NCBI GenBank assembly: GCA_020847615.1
Contig: JADLBR010000269.1
Span: 1-45,611, forward strand
DNA: 45,611 nt
Reading direction: 5' to 3'
Origin: Verrucomicrobiia bacterium
GTDB taxonomy: Bacteria > Verrucomicrobiota > Verrucomicrobiia > JADLBR01
Every line of letters begins with the position of its first letter. Position 1 is the stretch's first letter. Both the position numbers and the translations under genes were made by a program. The notes below the pieces were generated by a model. It was not told the DNA's origin. It did no database searches and saw only the letters and a list, made by a program, of their open reading frames with translations. Shown here in pieces: positions 7,601 to 16,200 of the stretch.

Positions 7601-9709
7601 ATGATGAGGCCTTTATCCGTGGTTGGCTGTGCGCTGGTGGGGTTGGCGCTGGCGGGGCGCGTGATCGGTGGGGGCGACGGCGCCGCGGGCGGGTCGCTGG
7701 TGGGGTGGTGGCATTTCAACGGGTGCGATGGGCGGGTGGTGAGGGACGCGTCTGGGCGGGGCAACGATGGGTCGATCGTCGGGGGCGCGCTGGTCCGGGA
7801 GCGCGGGGCGACGTCGCTGGAGTTGGATGGCATCGACGGCTCGGTGACGGTTCCGGTGCGGGCGGGCTTGGGCCTCGACGATGCGATGACGGCGGTGGCG
7901 TGGGTGCGGGTCCGGGCGACGAGCAGGTATTCGGTGATTTTTGGAAGGCCGCACCCGAACCCGAGATGGACGACGCCGGTGTTTGGCGCGTACGAGGAGG
8001 GGGGGCGCGCGATATTCGGCCTGTGGAATGCGGCCGGCAAGAAAGTGCTGGTGGACGCGGGGCCCTTGGCGGTGGGAGGGTGGGTGTCACTGGCGGCGAC
8101 GTACGACGGCGCGGCGGTGCGGGTTTTCACGAACGGCGCGGAGGCGGGTTGTGCGCCGATGGGCGGGGCCATCGCGCCGAGCGATCTGCCGCTGTATATT
8201 GGCCGGGGTCTATCGGAAGACAGGCAACCGTTTCGGGGTCGGATCGGGGAACTCCGGCTGTATGCGCGCGCGATGTCCCCGGGCGAGGTGAAGTCGCTCT
8301 TCGACGCCACGAAGCGAGGGTACGATCTCGGGGCGCCGATGGATCCCGCGAAGAGGCACGGGGATGGCACGGTGGTCGTGGAGTCGTGCGGCAGCAGGCC
8401 GGGGGGCGGGTGGAGGCAGTATCCGACGCGGGCGCTGGAGTTGCTGAAGGGATATGTGCCGCGCGGGGATTCGGTGCGCCTGGATCGGTACGGGGGCTGG
8501 GAGGGGGAACGGCTTGGGGCCACGGGATTCTTCCGGACCGAACGACTGGGTGGGAGGTGGTGGCTCATCGATCCGGACGGCCACCGCTACCTGAGCATCG
8601 GGCTCAACACGGTCACGCCGAATCGGCACGCGTCCGAGGCGCTGCGGGAGAAATTTGGGACGCCGGAGCGATGGGCCGCCGAGACGACCGGGGCGCTGTG
8701 GGATCTGGGATTCAACGCGAAGGGCTCGGGCGGTCCGAGGGACATCGCGTTGATGCGCGCCGTGGAGCGGCCGCTGCCCCACACGTCACTGATGAGGTTC
8801 ATGTCATCTTTCGGCGCCGAGAAGGGATTGACGTATCCCGTGTCCGGGCACTCGGGCTTCTCGAATGACTGCATCCCGGTATTCCATCCCGAGTTCGAGG
8901 CGCACTGCGCGCGGCACGCGAGCCAACTGACCAACGGCGGCGCGAACGCGGACCCGTATCTCATGGGCATCTTCTCGGACAACGAGCTGCTGTGCCCGGT
9001 GGACCTCCTGGACCGGTATCTGTCGCTGCGCGACGGGAATCCGCACCTGCGGTCAAGCCATGAGGCCGCGGCGCGGTGGCTCGCGGGGCGGCGGGGCGGC
9101 ACGGGCACCAACGGGATCACGAGGCGGGAGCGGCTGGAATTCATCGGCCACGCGTTCGAGCGGTACTACCGGATCGTGGCAGCGGCAATCCGGCGCTACG
9201 ACACGAACCACCTGTATATCGGGTCCCGGATCTGCTTCCGGGAATCGCAGATCGACAACCCCTATTTCTGGGCGGCGATGGGCAAGCACGTGGACGTGGC
9301 CACGGTGAACTACTACGGTGTCTGGGGGCCCGACCCGGTGCAGGTGTCAAACTGGTGCGCGTGGTCGGGGAGGCCCGTGATCATCAGCGAGTGGTACACC
9401 AAGGCGCTGGATGCGCCGGGGCTCGCGAACACCAACGGGGCGGGATGGGTGGTGCGCACCCAGGAGGATCGGGGGAAGTTCTACCAGCACTATGCCCTGG
9501 GCCTGCTGGAGGCGCCGAGCTGCGTCGGTTGGCACTGGTTCAAGTACCAGGACGACCCGACGGAATCGACGGCCCTGGACTGCTCGGGCGGGGCCAACAA
9601 GGGGATGTTCGATTCGCGGTTTGCGCCGCACCGTCCGCTTGTGGATCGCGCTCGGGCGCTCAACCGCGAGGCCTATCCGCTGACGGAGTTTTTCGATCGG
9701 CGGAAGTAG
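7601..9709 (+). CDS. Secreted LamG domain plus GH-A clan glycoside hydrolase (agarase-like)
   Basis: The 702-residue protein has a signal peptide and then a LamG/concanavalin-A-like domain (about 33-232), recognisable by VGWWHFNGCDG, DASGRGNDG, LELDGIDGSVTV and a final RIGELRLYARAMSPGEVKSL. A TIM-barrel region follows (about 300-695). Its likely acid/base is Glu462 in GIFSDNELL and its likely nucleophile Glu597 in PVIISEWYT, the arrangement of clan GH-A enzymes. RTERLGGRWWLIDPDGHRYL resembles beta-agarase-like (GH50/GH86-type) proteins, but the exact family cannot be fixed by eye. An AGGA lies 4-5 bases before the ATG; the second ATG at 7604 is also possible. It is divergent from the GntR operon and shares its control region. 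Confidence 0.8.
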   Translation: MMRPLSVVGCALVGLALAGRVIGGGDGAAGGSLVGWWHFNGCDGRVVRDASGRGNDGSIVGGALVRERGATSLELDGIDGSVTVPVRAGLGLDDAMTAVAWVRVRATSRYSVIFGRPHPNPRWTTPVFGAYEEGGRAIFGLWNAAGKKVLVDAGPLAVGGWVSLAATYDGAAVRVFTNGAEAGCAPMGGAIAPSDLPLYIGRGLSEDRQPFRGRIGELRLYARAMSPGEVKSLFDATKRGYDLGAPMDPAKRHGDGTVVVESCGSRPGGGWRQYPTRALELLKGYVPRGDSVRLDRYGGWEGERLGATGFFRTERLGGRWWLIDPDGHRYLSIGLNTVTPNRHASEALREKFGTPERWAAETTGALWDLGFNAKGSGGPRDIALMRAVERPLPHTSLMRFMSSFGAEKGLTYPVSGHSGFSNDCIPVFHPEFEAHCARHASQLTNGGANADPYLMGIFSDNELLCPVDLLDRYLSLRDGNPHLRSSHEAAARWLAGRRGGTGTNGITRRERLEFIGHAFERYYRIVAAAIRRYDTNHLYIGSRICFRESQIDNPYFWAAMGKHVDVATVNYYGVWGPDPVQVSNWCAWSGRPVIISEWYTKALDAPGLANTNGAGWVVRTQEDRGKFYQHYALGLLEAPSCVGWHWFKYQDDPTESTALDCSGGANKGMFDSRFAPHRPLVDRARALNREAYPLTEFFDRRK

Positions 9710-9743
9710 CCGTCGCCCGCGATGTGGCGGTCCGGTGGCGGCG

Positions 9744-9788
9744 GGGTCCACTCGCTCGCTCCCGCGGCTACGAGTTCGCAAACTCGAG
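9744..9788. repeat. REP-like GTAG element overlapping the UroD-like gene's stop
   Basis: The plus strand has GGGTCCAC, a variable centre, then GCGGCTACGAGTTC and CTCGAG. It follows the frame of the copies at 38521-38563 and 39801-39843 (GGGTCCACGG, hairpin, GTGGCTACGAATTTTCGAG), but the stem is degenerate. CTAC at 9768-9771 is GTAG on the minus strand, and its TAG is the stop codon of the UroD-like gene. The element separates two convergent genes. Confidence 0.6.
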
Positions 9789-10973
9789 CGCCGCATCGAA
9801 CAGCGCGACGATATTCTCGGGCGGCACGTTGGCTTGGATATTGTGGACCGATGCGAGCACGTGGCCGCCATCGAGAGGGTGGAAGGCGTCGAGGTTGCGG
9901 CGGACCTCGTCGGCGACCTGCCGGGGCGTGCCGGTGGTGAGGGTGCCCTGGCAATCGCAGGAACCGCCCCAGAACGCGATGTCGCGCCCGAACTCGGCGA
10001 CGAGGCGCGCGGGGTCCATGCCCGCGGCGGTGGTCTGCACGGGGTTGAGCGCATCGACGCCCATTTCAATGATCGAGGGGATGAGCGGGACGAGGGCGCC
10101 GTCGGAATGAAGAAGGACCTTCCACTGGGTGTTGGCGTGTATCCAGTCGATGCCGCGCTTGTAGGCGGGCATGACGAGATCGCGGAACATCGCGGGCGAC
10201 AGGAAGGGGGCGTTCTGGGTCCCGAAGTCGTCGGCGATCTGGAGGATCTGGACGCGGTCGCCGACGGCGCGGTGGAGGGCGGCGAGGTTTTCCAGCCACG
10301 CGCCGATGAGTTTCGCGTACAGTCGCTCCACGTACTCTGGCTCGGTGGCGAACGTGATCATCCACGCCTCGAAATCGCCCTGGCCCAGGCCATTGAACAG
10401 CTCGTAGGGCGGGCCCATGGCGGCGACGACGGCCTTGTCGGTCTGTTCGAAGGCGACCCGGGCCCCGTGGGCGTAGTGTTGCAGGTCCGCCTCGGATAGC
10501 CGGGGAGGCTCCCATGAGTCGAGGTCCGGGTGGAGCGCGCCGGGGTACTTCTCGAGGCGGTCGAAATAGAAACCGTTCCTCGGCATGCGGGCGATGATCT
10601 CGTCGCCGCGGCGGAGGACGAGGTCGCCGCGGGCGCCGGTCTCCGGATTGAAACCGCCCGGCACGAGGACATCGGTGCCGTCGAAGAGCGCGAAGGGTCT
10701 CCAATCGGCGTTCGTGATGCCGAAGGCCACGGCGGGGCGATTGATGAAAACGCAGTCTGCGCCGAAGCGATCGGCGACCTCGGGTTCGATCTCGGCGAGC
10801 ATCTGGAAGAGATCGAACACCTTCGGGGGAGGGCCCGGGATCCCGAGGTGATGCCGGAGTTTGGCGTAGGCGATGGCGGCGATCCCGCTCTGGCGCGTGC
10901 CGCCGAGGTCGATGGGGACCCGGTCGACGGGCCGGTGGCCGATGGCGGCGAGGATGCGTTCGCGCGAGGTCAT
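9768..10973 (-). CDS. Uroporphyrinogen decarboxylase (URO-D) family protein, methyltransferase-like
   Basis: The 401-residue protein belongs to the URO-D/MtaA superfamily. Features seen are MTSRERILAAIGHRPVDRVP at the start, ADCVFINRP, a C-terminal HSDGALVPLIPSIIEMGVDA, the GGSCDCQGTLTTGTP segment, and HVLASVHNIQANVPPENIVA. True heme-pathway HemE is shorter (about 350 residues) and lacks several of these. This divergent type is widespread in environmental anaerobes and PVC genomes, where it is thought to move methyl groups to or from corrinoids or to act on unknown substrates. Its place among glycan genes may mean demethylation of a methoxylated sugar; that is inference. The stop lies inside a REP-like element. 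It is divergent from the GH97 gene across 223 bp. Confidence 0.85.
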   Translation of the reverse strand: MTSRERILAAIGHRPVDRVPIDLGGTRQSGIAAIAYAKLRHHLGIPGPPPKVFDLFQMLAEIEPEVADRFGADCVFINRPAVAFGITNADWRPFALFDGTDVLVPGGFNPETGARGDLVLRRGDEIIARMPRNGFYFDRLEKYPGALHPDLDSWEPPRLSEADLQHYAHGARVAFEQTDKAVVAAMGPPYELFNGLGQGDFEAWMITFATEPEYVERLYAKLIGAWLENLAALHRAVGDRVQILQIADDFGTQNAPFLSPAMFRDLVMPAYKRGIDWIHANTQWKVLLHSDGALVPLIPSIIEMGVDALNPVQTTAAGMDPARLVAEFGRDIAFWGGSCDCQGTLTTGTPRQVADEVRRNLDAFHPLDGGHVLASVHNIQANVPPENIVALFDAALEFANS

Positions 10974-11196
10974 GGTGATCGGTTCATAGGTGAAATGGCG
11001 GAGGTCTGCACGGCAAGTGAAAAATCCATGGCGGTATCCGTCGGCAAGGCCGGGGCAAGAGGGCCGTGGATTCGGGGAGCGGCGGGCGTGTTGTTTTGGT
11101 CTTCCGGCTGGACTCCCGGCGGTACCTTGGCCACGCTCGGCGCATGGCCGGCGCGGCCCAGTCCCTGGTCGGGCGCCGCCGGCACGATTTCCAACC

Positions 11197-13179
11197 ATGT
11201 TCGCTCGCCGCCAAATTGGGCCTCTTGTTCTGGTGCTGGCGCTCTCATCCTTTCCGGGCCGCGCCGTCGAGGCGCTGAGGTCCCCGTCGGGCGTGTTGCG
11301 TGTCGAGTTTGGGATCGACGGGGCGAGGCCGGCGATCCGCGCGTGGTATGGCAAGCAGATCCTGCTTGAGAGCTCGGACCTCGGGCTCGAGCTGGGACCG
11401 CCCGCCCCGGTCTACGCGCCGCCGACTTTCGCGCGGGAGGAGCGCCGCGAATCGTGGCGACCGCCATATGGCGAACACGCCGCCTTGCTCGATCACTGCA
11501 ATGTCCTGCGTGTCCGGCTCGCGGCGCTGGAGCGCGGCGCCTCGCCGCTGGAGATCGAGATTCGGGCCTACGATCATGCGCTCGCGTTTCGCTATCACCT
11601 GCCGGGCGCGGCCGCCGGCGTGCCGATCGATGTCCGGGAGGATCGCACGCGCCTCGGCTTGCCCGACGGCACCGTGGGTTGGGCGATCTCGCTGCGGGAA
11701 GAGATCCATGGCGCCCCCGTGCCGCTCGCGGGTTGGACTCGCGGTCTACAGCCTCCGCTCACCGTGCGCACCGGCGGCGGTGTCCATGCCGCGATCCTGG
11801 AGGCCGACGCGCGCGATTTCCCGCGACTGCGACTGATCCGGCTCGAGAATGGGTCAATCGCCGTCCGGTTGCGCGGCGCCTATCGTGGGCCGGCGCCCGT
11901 GCTCAGCCCGTGGCGCGTGCTTCTGGTGGGGGCGGAAGCCGCCGACCTGATACGCCACCAGGGCATCGTGCAGGTCCTCAACCCGCCCGCGCGCGGCGAT
12001 TTCTCCTGGGTGCGGCCGGGCAAGGTCTTGAGCGCGATCGCCAACTTCCCGCCGAACCAGTCGCCGCGTCGCATCGAGACCGCCCACCTCCGTCGCCTCG
12101 TGGACTGGGCGGCCGAACAACGCTTCCGCTACTTGCAGCTCGACTGGGGTTGGAACGGAACCGAGGGCCCCTGGACCGATGCGGAGCGCGCGGCCTATCG
12201 CGAACGTGTCCCGGCTCGGTTTCGCGACAGTGGCTGGGAGGCGAACACGACCGGTGCGCTGGACCGGGTCGCCCGAGGCTATGTGCCGTTCCGCCCAAAC
12301 CCGAAGACCGGCGGCAGCGACCTTTGGGTGGATCTTGATCTTCCCGGCCTCGTCGCTCATGGCCAGCGGCGCGGCGTCGGCATCTCTCTCTACGTGAACA
12401 GCCGCTGGTCCCTTCCCTCCCAGGACATGGCCGCCGTTTTCGCCCTCTACGAGCGCTGGGGCGTGGCCGGCCTCAAGCCCGGCTTTGTCCACTACGGGAA
12501 GCGGGAGGATTCGGCCTTTATCCTTCGTCTCATCGAGACGGCCGCCCGCCACAAGCTCTGGCTCAACATTCACGACGAATACCTGCCCGACGGCTCCGCG
12601 CGCCGCCACCCGCACGTGCTCTCGTGCGAAGCCGGGGCGGGCTCGGAGAACAAGCCCACGCTGACCCATGATCTGACGCTTCCGTTCACGCGCGGCCTGG
12701 CCGGGCCCTTCGACTATGCGCCGCTGCTCTACTCGCCCGGCCGCAGCAATGCGCACCAGATCGGCTACCTGCTCGTATTCTACAACCCCGCGCCCGTCAT
12801 ACGCGGCGGCTTCTCCGCATGGAATCCGCCCGGCGGTCGCGGGGGGATCGAGCTGGAGTTCCTGCGCGAACTCCCCGACACCTGGGACGAGACACGCGTG
12901 CTCGCCGGCGAGATCGGTCGCCATCTTGCCGTCGCGCGGCGCAGCGGATCGCGCTGGTTTATCGGTGCCGTCGCCGCCGAAGGGGGTGCCCACCTCTCCC
13001 TCAGCCTCGACTTCCTGCCGCCGGGACCGCACCAGCTCGTTCGTTTTTGCGACGCGGTCGGCGAAGGGACGGAATGCGCCGCGGCGCGCGACGTCGCGAC
13101 CGTCAACCGGACCGAACCCCTCGCCGTCACGCTCAGCCCCGGGGGCGGTTTTGCCGGCTGGATCGAGATCGCCCTTTGA
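11197..13179 (+). CDS. GH97 family glycoside hydrolase
   Basis: The 660-residue secreted protein (signal peptide LVLVLALSSFPGRAVEA) has a GH97 N-terminal beta-sandwich (LRSPSGVLRVEFGIDG, YGKQILLESSDLGLEL), a TIM barrel (about 285-560: FRYLQLDWGWNG, VGISLYVNSRW) and a C-terminal sheet domain. At the site where retaining GH97 enzymes have the nucleophile Asp (K-V-D-F), this protein has Gly429 (GLKPGF). Inverting SusB-type members also lack that Asp and use Glu bases. Candidates here are Glu461 (NIHDEY) and Glu478/Glu484 (SCEAGAGSE). An alpha-glucosidase-like inverting mechanism is therefore more likely than an alpha-galactosidase, but unproven. The ATG at 11197 gives a proper signal peptide; earlier in-frame starts do not. 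The stop TGA lies inside a repeated palindrome. Confidence 0.85.
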   Translation: MFARRQIGPLVLVLALSSFPGRAVEALRSPSGVLRVEFGIDGARPAIRAWYGKQILLESSDLGLELGPPAPVYAPPTFAREERRESWRPPYGEHAALLDHCNVLRVRLAALERGASPLEIEIRAYDHALAFRYHLPGAAAGVPIDVREDRTRLGLPDGTVGWAISLREEIHGAPVPLAGWTRGLQPPLTVRTGGGVHAAILEADARDFPRLRLIRLENGSIAVRLRGAYRGPAPVLSPWRVLLVGAEAADLIRHQGIVQVLNPPARGDFSWVRPGKVLSAIANFPPNQSPRRIETAHLRRLVDWAAEQRFRYLQLDWGWNGTEGPWTDAERAAYRERVPARFRDSGWEANTTGALDRVARGYVPFRPNPKTGGSDLWVDLDLPGLVAHGQRRGVGISLYVNSRWSLPSQDMAAVFALYERWGVAGLKPGFVHYGKREDSAFILRLIETAARHKLWLNIHDEYLPDGSARRHPHVLSCEAGAGSENKPTLTHDLTLPFTRGLAGPFDYAPLLYSPGRSNAHQIGYLLVFYNPAPVIRGGFSAWNPPGGRGGIELEFLRELPDTWDETRVLAGEIGRHLAVARRSGSRWFIGAVAAEGGAHLSLSLDFLPPGPHQLVRFCDAVGEGTECAAARDVATVNRTEPLAVTLSPGGGFAGWIEIAL

Positions 13180-13235
13180 GCCTGCATGTTTCGCGCATGC
13201 GCGTGAAATATGCGGGCTAGCAGCCTGTCGGACTT
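13173..13235. repeat. 48-bp palindromic repeat (copy 1) plus 20-nt block
   Basis: 13173-13220 matches 45494-45541 with only a few substitutions. It is a near-perfect palindrome centred on GCGCATGCGC, with arms AGCCTGCATGTTTC and GAAATATGCGGGCT. The GH97 stop codon (13177-13179) lies in its left edge, CCTTTGAG. The adjoining 13216-13235 is the 20-nt block also found at the comB stop. A second small hairpin, GTCGGACTTTGTCCGGC, follows. It sits between convergent genes and can act as a bidirectional terminator. Confidence 0.8.
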
Positions 13236-13262
13236 TGTCCGGCAGCCTCCTCTTGTGGCGCC

Positions 13263-16200
13263 TCAGGGTTCCAGGAGGAGCCGGATGTGCAGTTGGATGT
13301 CCCTGTCGGCGGTGACGCCGATGCCCTCGGCATAGAGCCAGTCCGCCGGATGCGTATAGGCGGCGGTCGTGACCATGGAGGATGCGCGGCGTCCGCCTGG
13401 GAGTTCGAGCTCGATGCGGGCATTGCGGATCTTGAAGCAGTCGCCCTTGGGGTTGTGGATGCGGACGCGCGTGAATCCGGAGAGGTGCGCGATGGCCTCC
13501 GGGGTGAGCGGGATGCGGGCCTCCGAGCCCCACTCGCCCCTGGTCTCGCTGGAGCCGGGTCCCGGTGCCAGGCGACCGATGTTCGATTCTGCGACGAATA
13601 CATCCGCGGGATGGCTGGAGGCCGAGACCCCGACGGCCTCGTAGCATAGGAAAGCCTGCTTCGCGGAGCGGGCCTGTGCGGCGATGATGGGAACGGTGCC
13701 GGGGGCCGCCCGATATCGCGGCGCTGGTTCGGTGTCGTGGAGGGACAAGAGGAGGGCTGGCTTTGCGGATGCGATCTCGGCGTTGGCCCAGCATGCCCAG
13801 TCGCCCGACGTGTTGTCCTTGGCGCCGCAGTCGGCGATGAGCTTGATGCGGATGGACTGGCCGGCCCAGGGCGCCAGGTCTGCGGCGATCTCGGCCCAGG
13901 CGTGTTCCAGCTGGATTCTCTCGGCGACGGTTGTCTCGGCGCCCTGCCCATCGATGACCGCGATGCGGAATAGGACGCCGTCGCCGGGGTCGCTGCCGTT
14001 GCGTTTGCCGACCATGGCGCGCACCGCGGTGGCCGCGCGGGGTATATCGAAGGGCCCGAATTCGGCGAAGGCATAGCCCGTGCCGCCGGCGTAGGGGGGG
14101 TGCATGGCGAGGCCCGGCAGTTCTTGTCGCCCGCAGTCCAGGGCGGGACTCGGCGCGACGCTCGCGCGGGTCTCCTGGCGGATGGGTTCCTCGGCCTTGC
14201 CGCGGAGGCGCATGCCAATGCGGCTGGGCTGTTCGGGCTCGAGTGCCGCGACCCGGAAGTCGTCGTATTCGGCCATGATCCAGCAGGGCTCGATGTGGGT
14301 TCGCCCGCCGATGCGCACGTGGAGGGTGGCGTCGCGGATGATGGGTTCATCTGGGGAGGGGACGTCGAAACGCGCCGTCGCCTCCTTGCCTTGCGAGAGA
14401 GGGATACGCCGTCTCACGCCGAGGCATTCGATCTCGGCTTCCCCGGCATTTGGCAGCTCGGTGGTGATCGTTGCCACGAGCGTGGCCGGGGCGCCGGGGG
14501 AGTGCTCGATGTGCCGGCGGACGACGGCGATGGGCAGCACATCGAAATCGATGTGTCCGCCCTCTCTCTCGAACCAGAGGCGCGTCCCGGGGCGCGATTC
14601 GGGAGGTATGGTGATCGCGTGCTCTTGCTTGGCGCGGACGGTGACGGTGTCTCCCGGGAAGACGCGGGCGGTGTCGCAGGCCAACGGGGTGGCGGGTGCG
14701 GCGGTGGGTTGGGCGCGATAGCTGAAGGCATCCTTGCGCGGCCCGATGTGGACCAGCCCCCGCGACCAGCGGGAGGGGACCTCGCCGAGGGCCTTGCGGT
14801 CCTTGTCGAGGGCGGTGACCGATGCGGCCTGGCCGCCGGCCCAGACGGCGAACTCGCGTGTCCCCGCGAGAGGGATGGCCTCGAGAGAACCGTCGGAAGC
14901 CGGCAGGATGATGAGGGGACCATCGGTGGCCGCCTTTGGGAGGCGCGTGAAGCGGCCGCGCCCGTCCGCGTAGACATAATCGGCCGTGTCGGCGTAGTCG
15001 GCGCGGTGGCCGTCCCGCGTCGCGCTCGCGACGAACAGGCGTGGCGACCCTCCGGGTTTCTCGGGGGGCAGGGCGGCGACGAAACCGTTTGGGGGGAGCG
15101 TGTGCCCGGTGCCGGATATCTCCACGTGCCACGCGTCGTTCGTGTGACCGTTGGCCGCCACGAGCAGGCCATTCGCGTAGCGCGTGAGGACCTGGGATCT
15201 GCGGAACGCGCCCGTCGCCAGGGCCGCCGATGTGTCGAGGAGGCGGCCATCGGCATCGGCGTATCGTATTGAATCGGCGACCTCGCGGGCGTAGTGCGCG
15301 TGGACCTGCTGGGCCATGAAGTAGCTGCGGGCCATGCACGGGACACCGGCTTCGCGGACGAGGAAGCCGGTGTGGCCGAAGGCGAGGGTCGCGGCCAAGA
15401 ACCGGTCGAGTTTCGCGGATTGTTCCCCGGGGGTATCGCCGAAGTTCTCCTTCTTGCCGTAGAACATGCCGCCGTTGCCCATGCCGAAGTTGCAGTTCAG
15501 GGGGTGGATCTTCCTGAGGTCGAAATCGACGAGCCACGGTTCCACGTCGAGCCGCGCATGCTGGTCCTGGCCGTAGTTGCCGTCCGTGAGACCGCTGTAG
15601 TACCAGTGGTTGTTGCCCTCGCTGTAGACCGGGCCATTCCACGCGGCCTTCTGGAGGAGCATGATCTCGCCATAGGCGTAGAACGTGGCGGCGAATGTGC
15701 CGGCGCCCGGGGAGCGGGGGTCGTAATCGACGGAGGCCCAGGGCGCGAGCGCGGTGTGGACGTCGCAGTACGCGGTGTTCAGGGCGAACTTCTTCTGGAT
15801 CTGCGGGGGGAGCAGTTCCCCGTACTCGACGGCGCGGACCGGTTTCGGTCGATGGCAGCGGGGCCAGGCGGGCTGCCAGTCGCCTTCGGGCGTCCGGCAG
15901 ATCATGTCGGGGTGCCAGAATTCATTGACGGCCCCGAGGTCGCAGAATTGGTTGTAGATGCCGTAGCGGATGCCGAGGCCGATCATCTCGCGGGCGTAGC
16001 GGGCCTGGCCCTCGTCGCCCCCCTTGCCGGGGGCGGCGCGGGTGCGGAAGGTGAAACTTTCGCCGCCGTCCCGCCATCCCGTCTCGTGGTCGGTGACCAG
16101 GAGGTGGCGCATGCCCAGGCGCACCGTGTCGCGCCAGGTCTGTATGTCGCGCTGGCGGTCCGATGCCCCGTGGGCGCGCCAGACCACGTCGCCCGTCACG

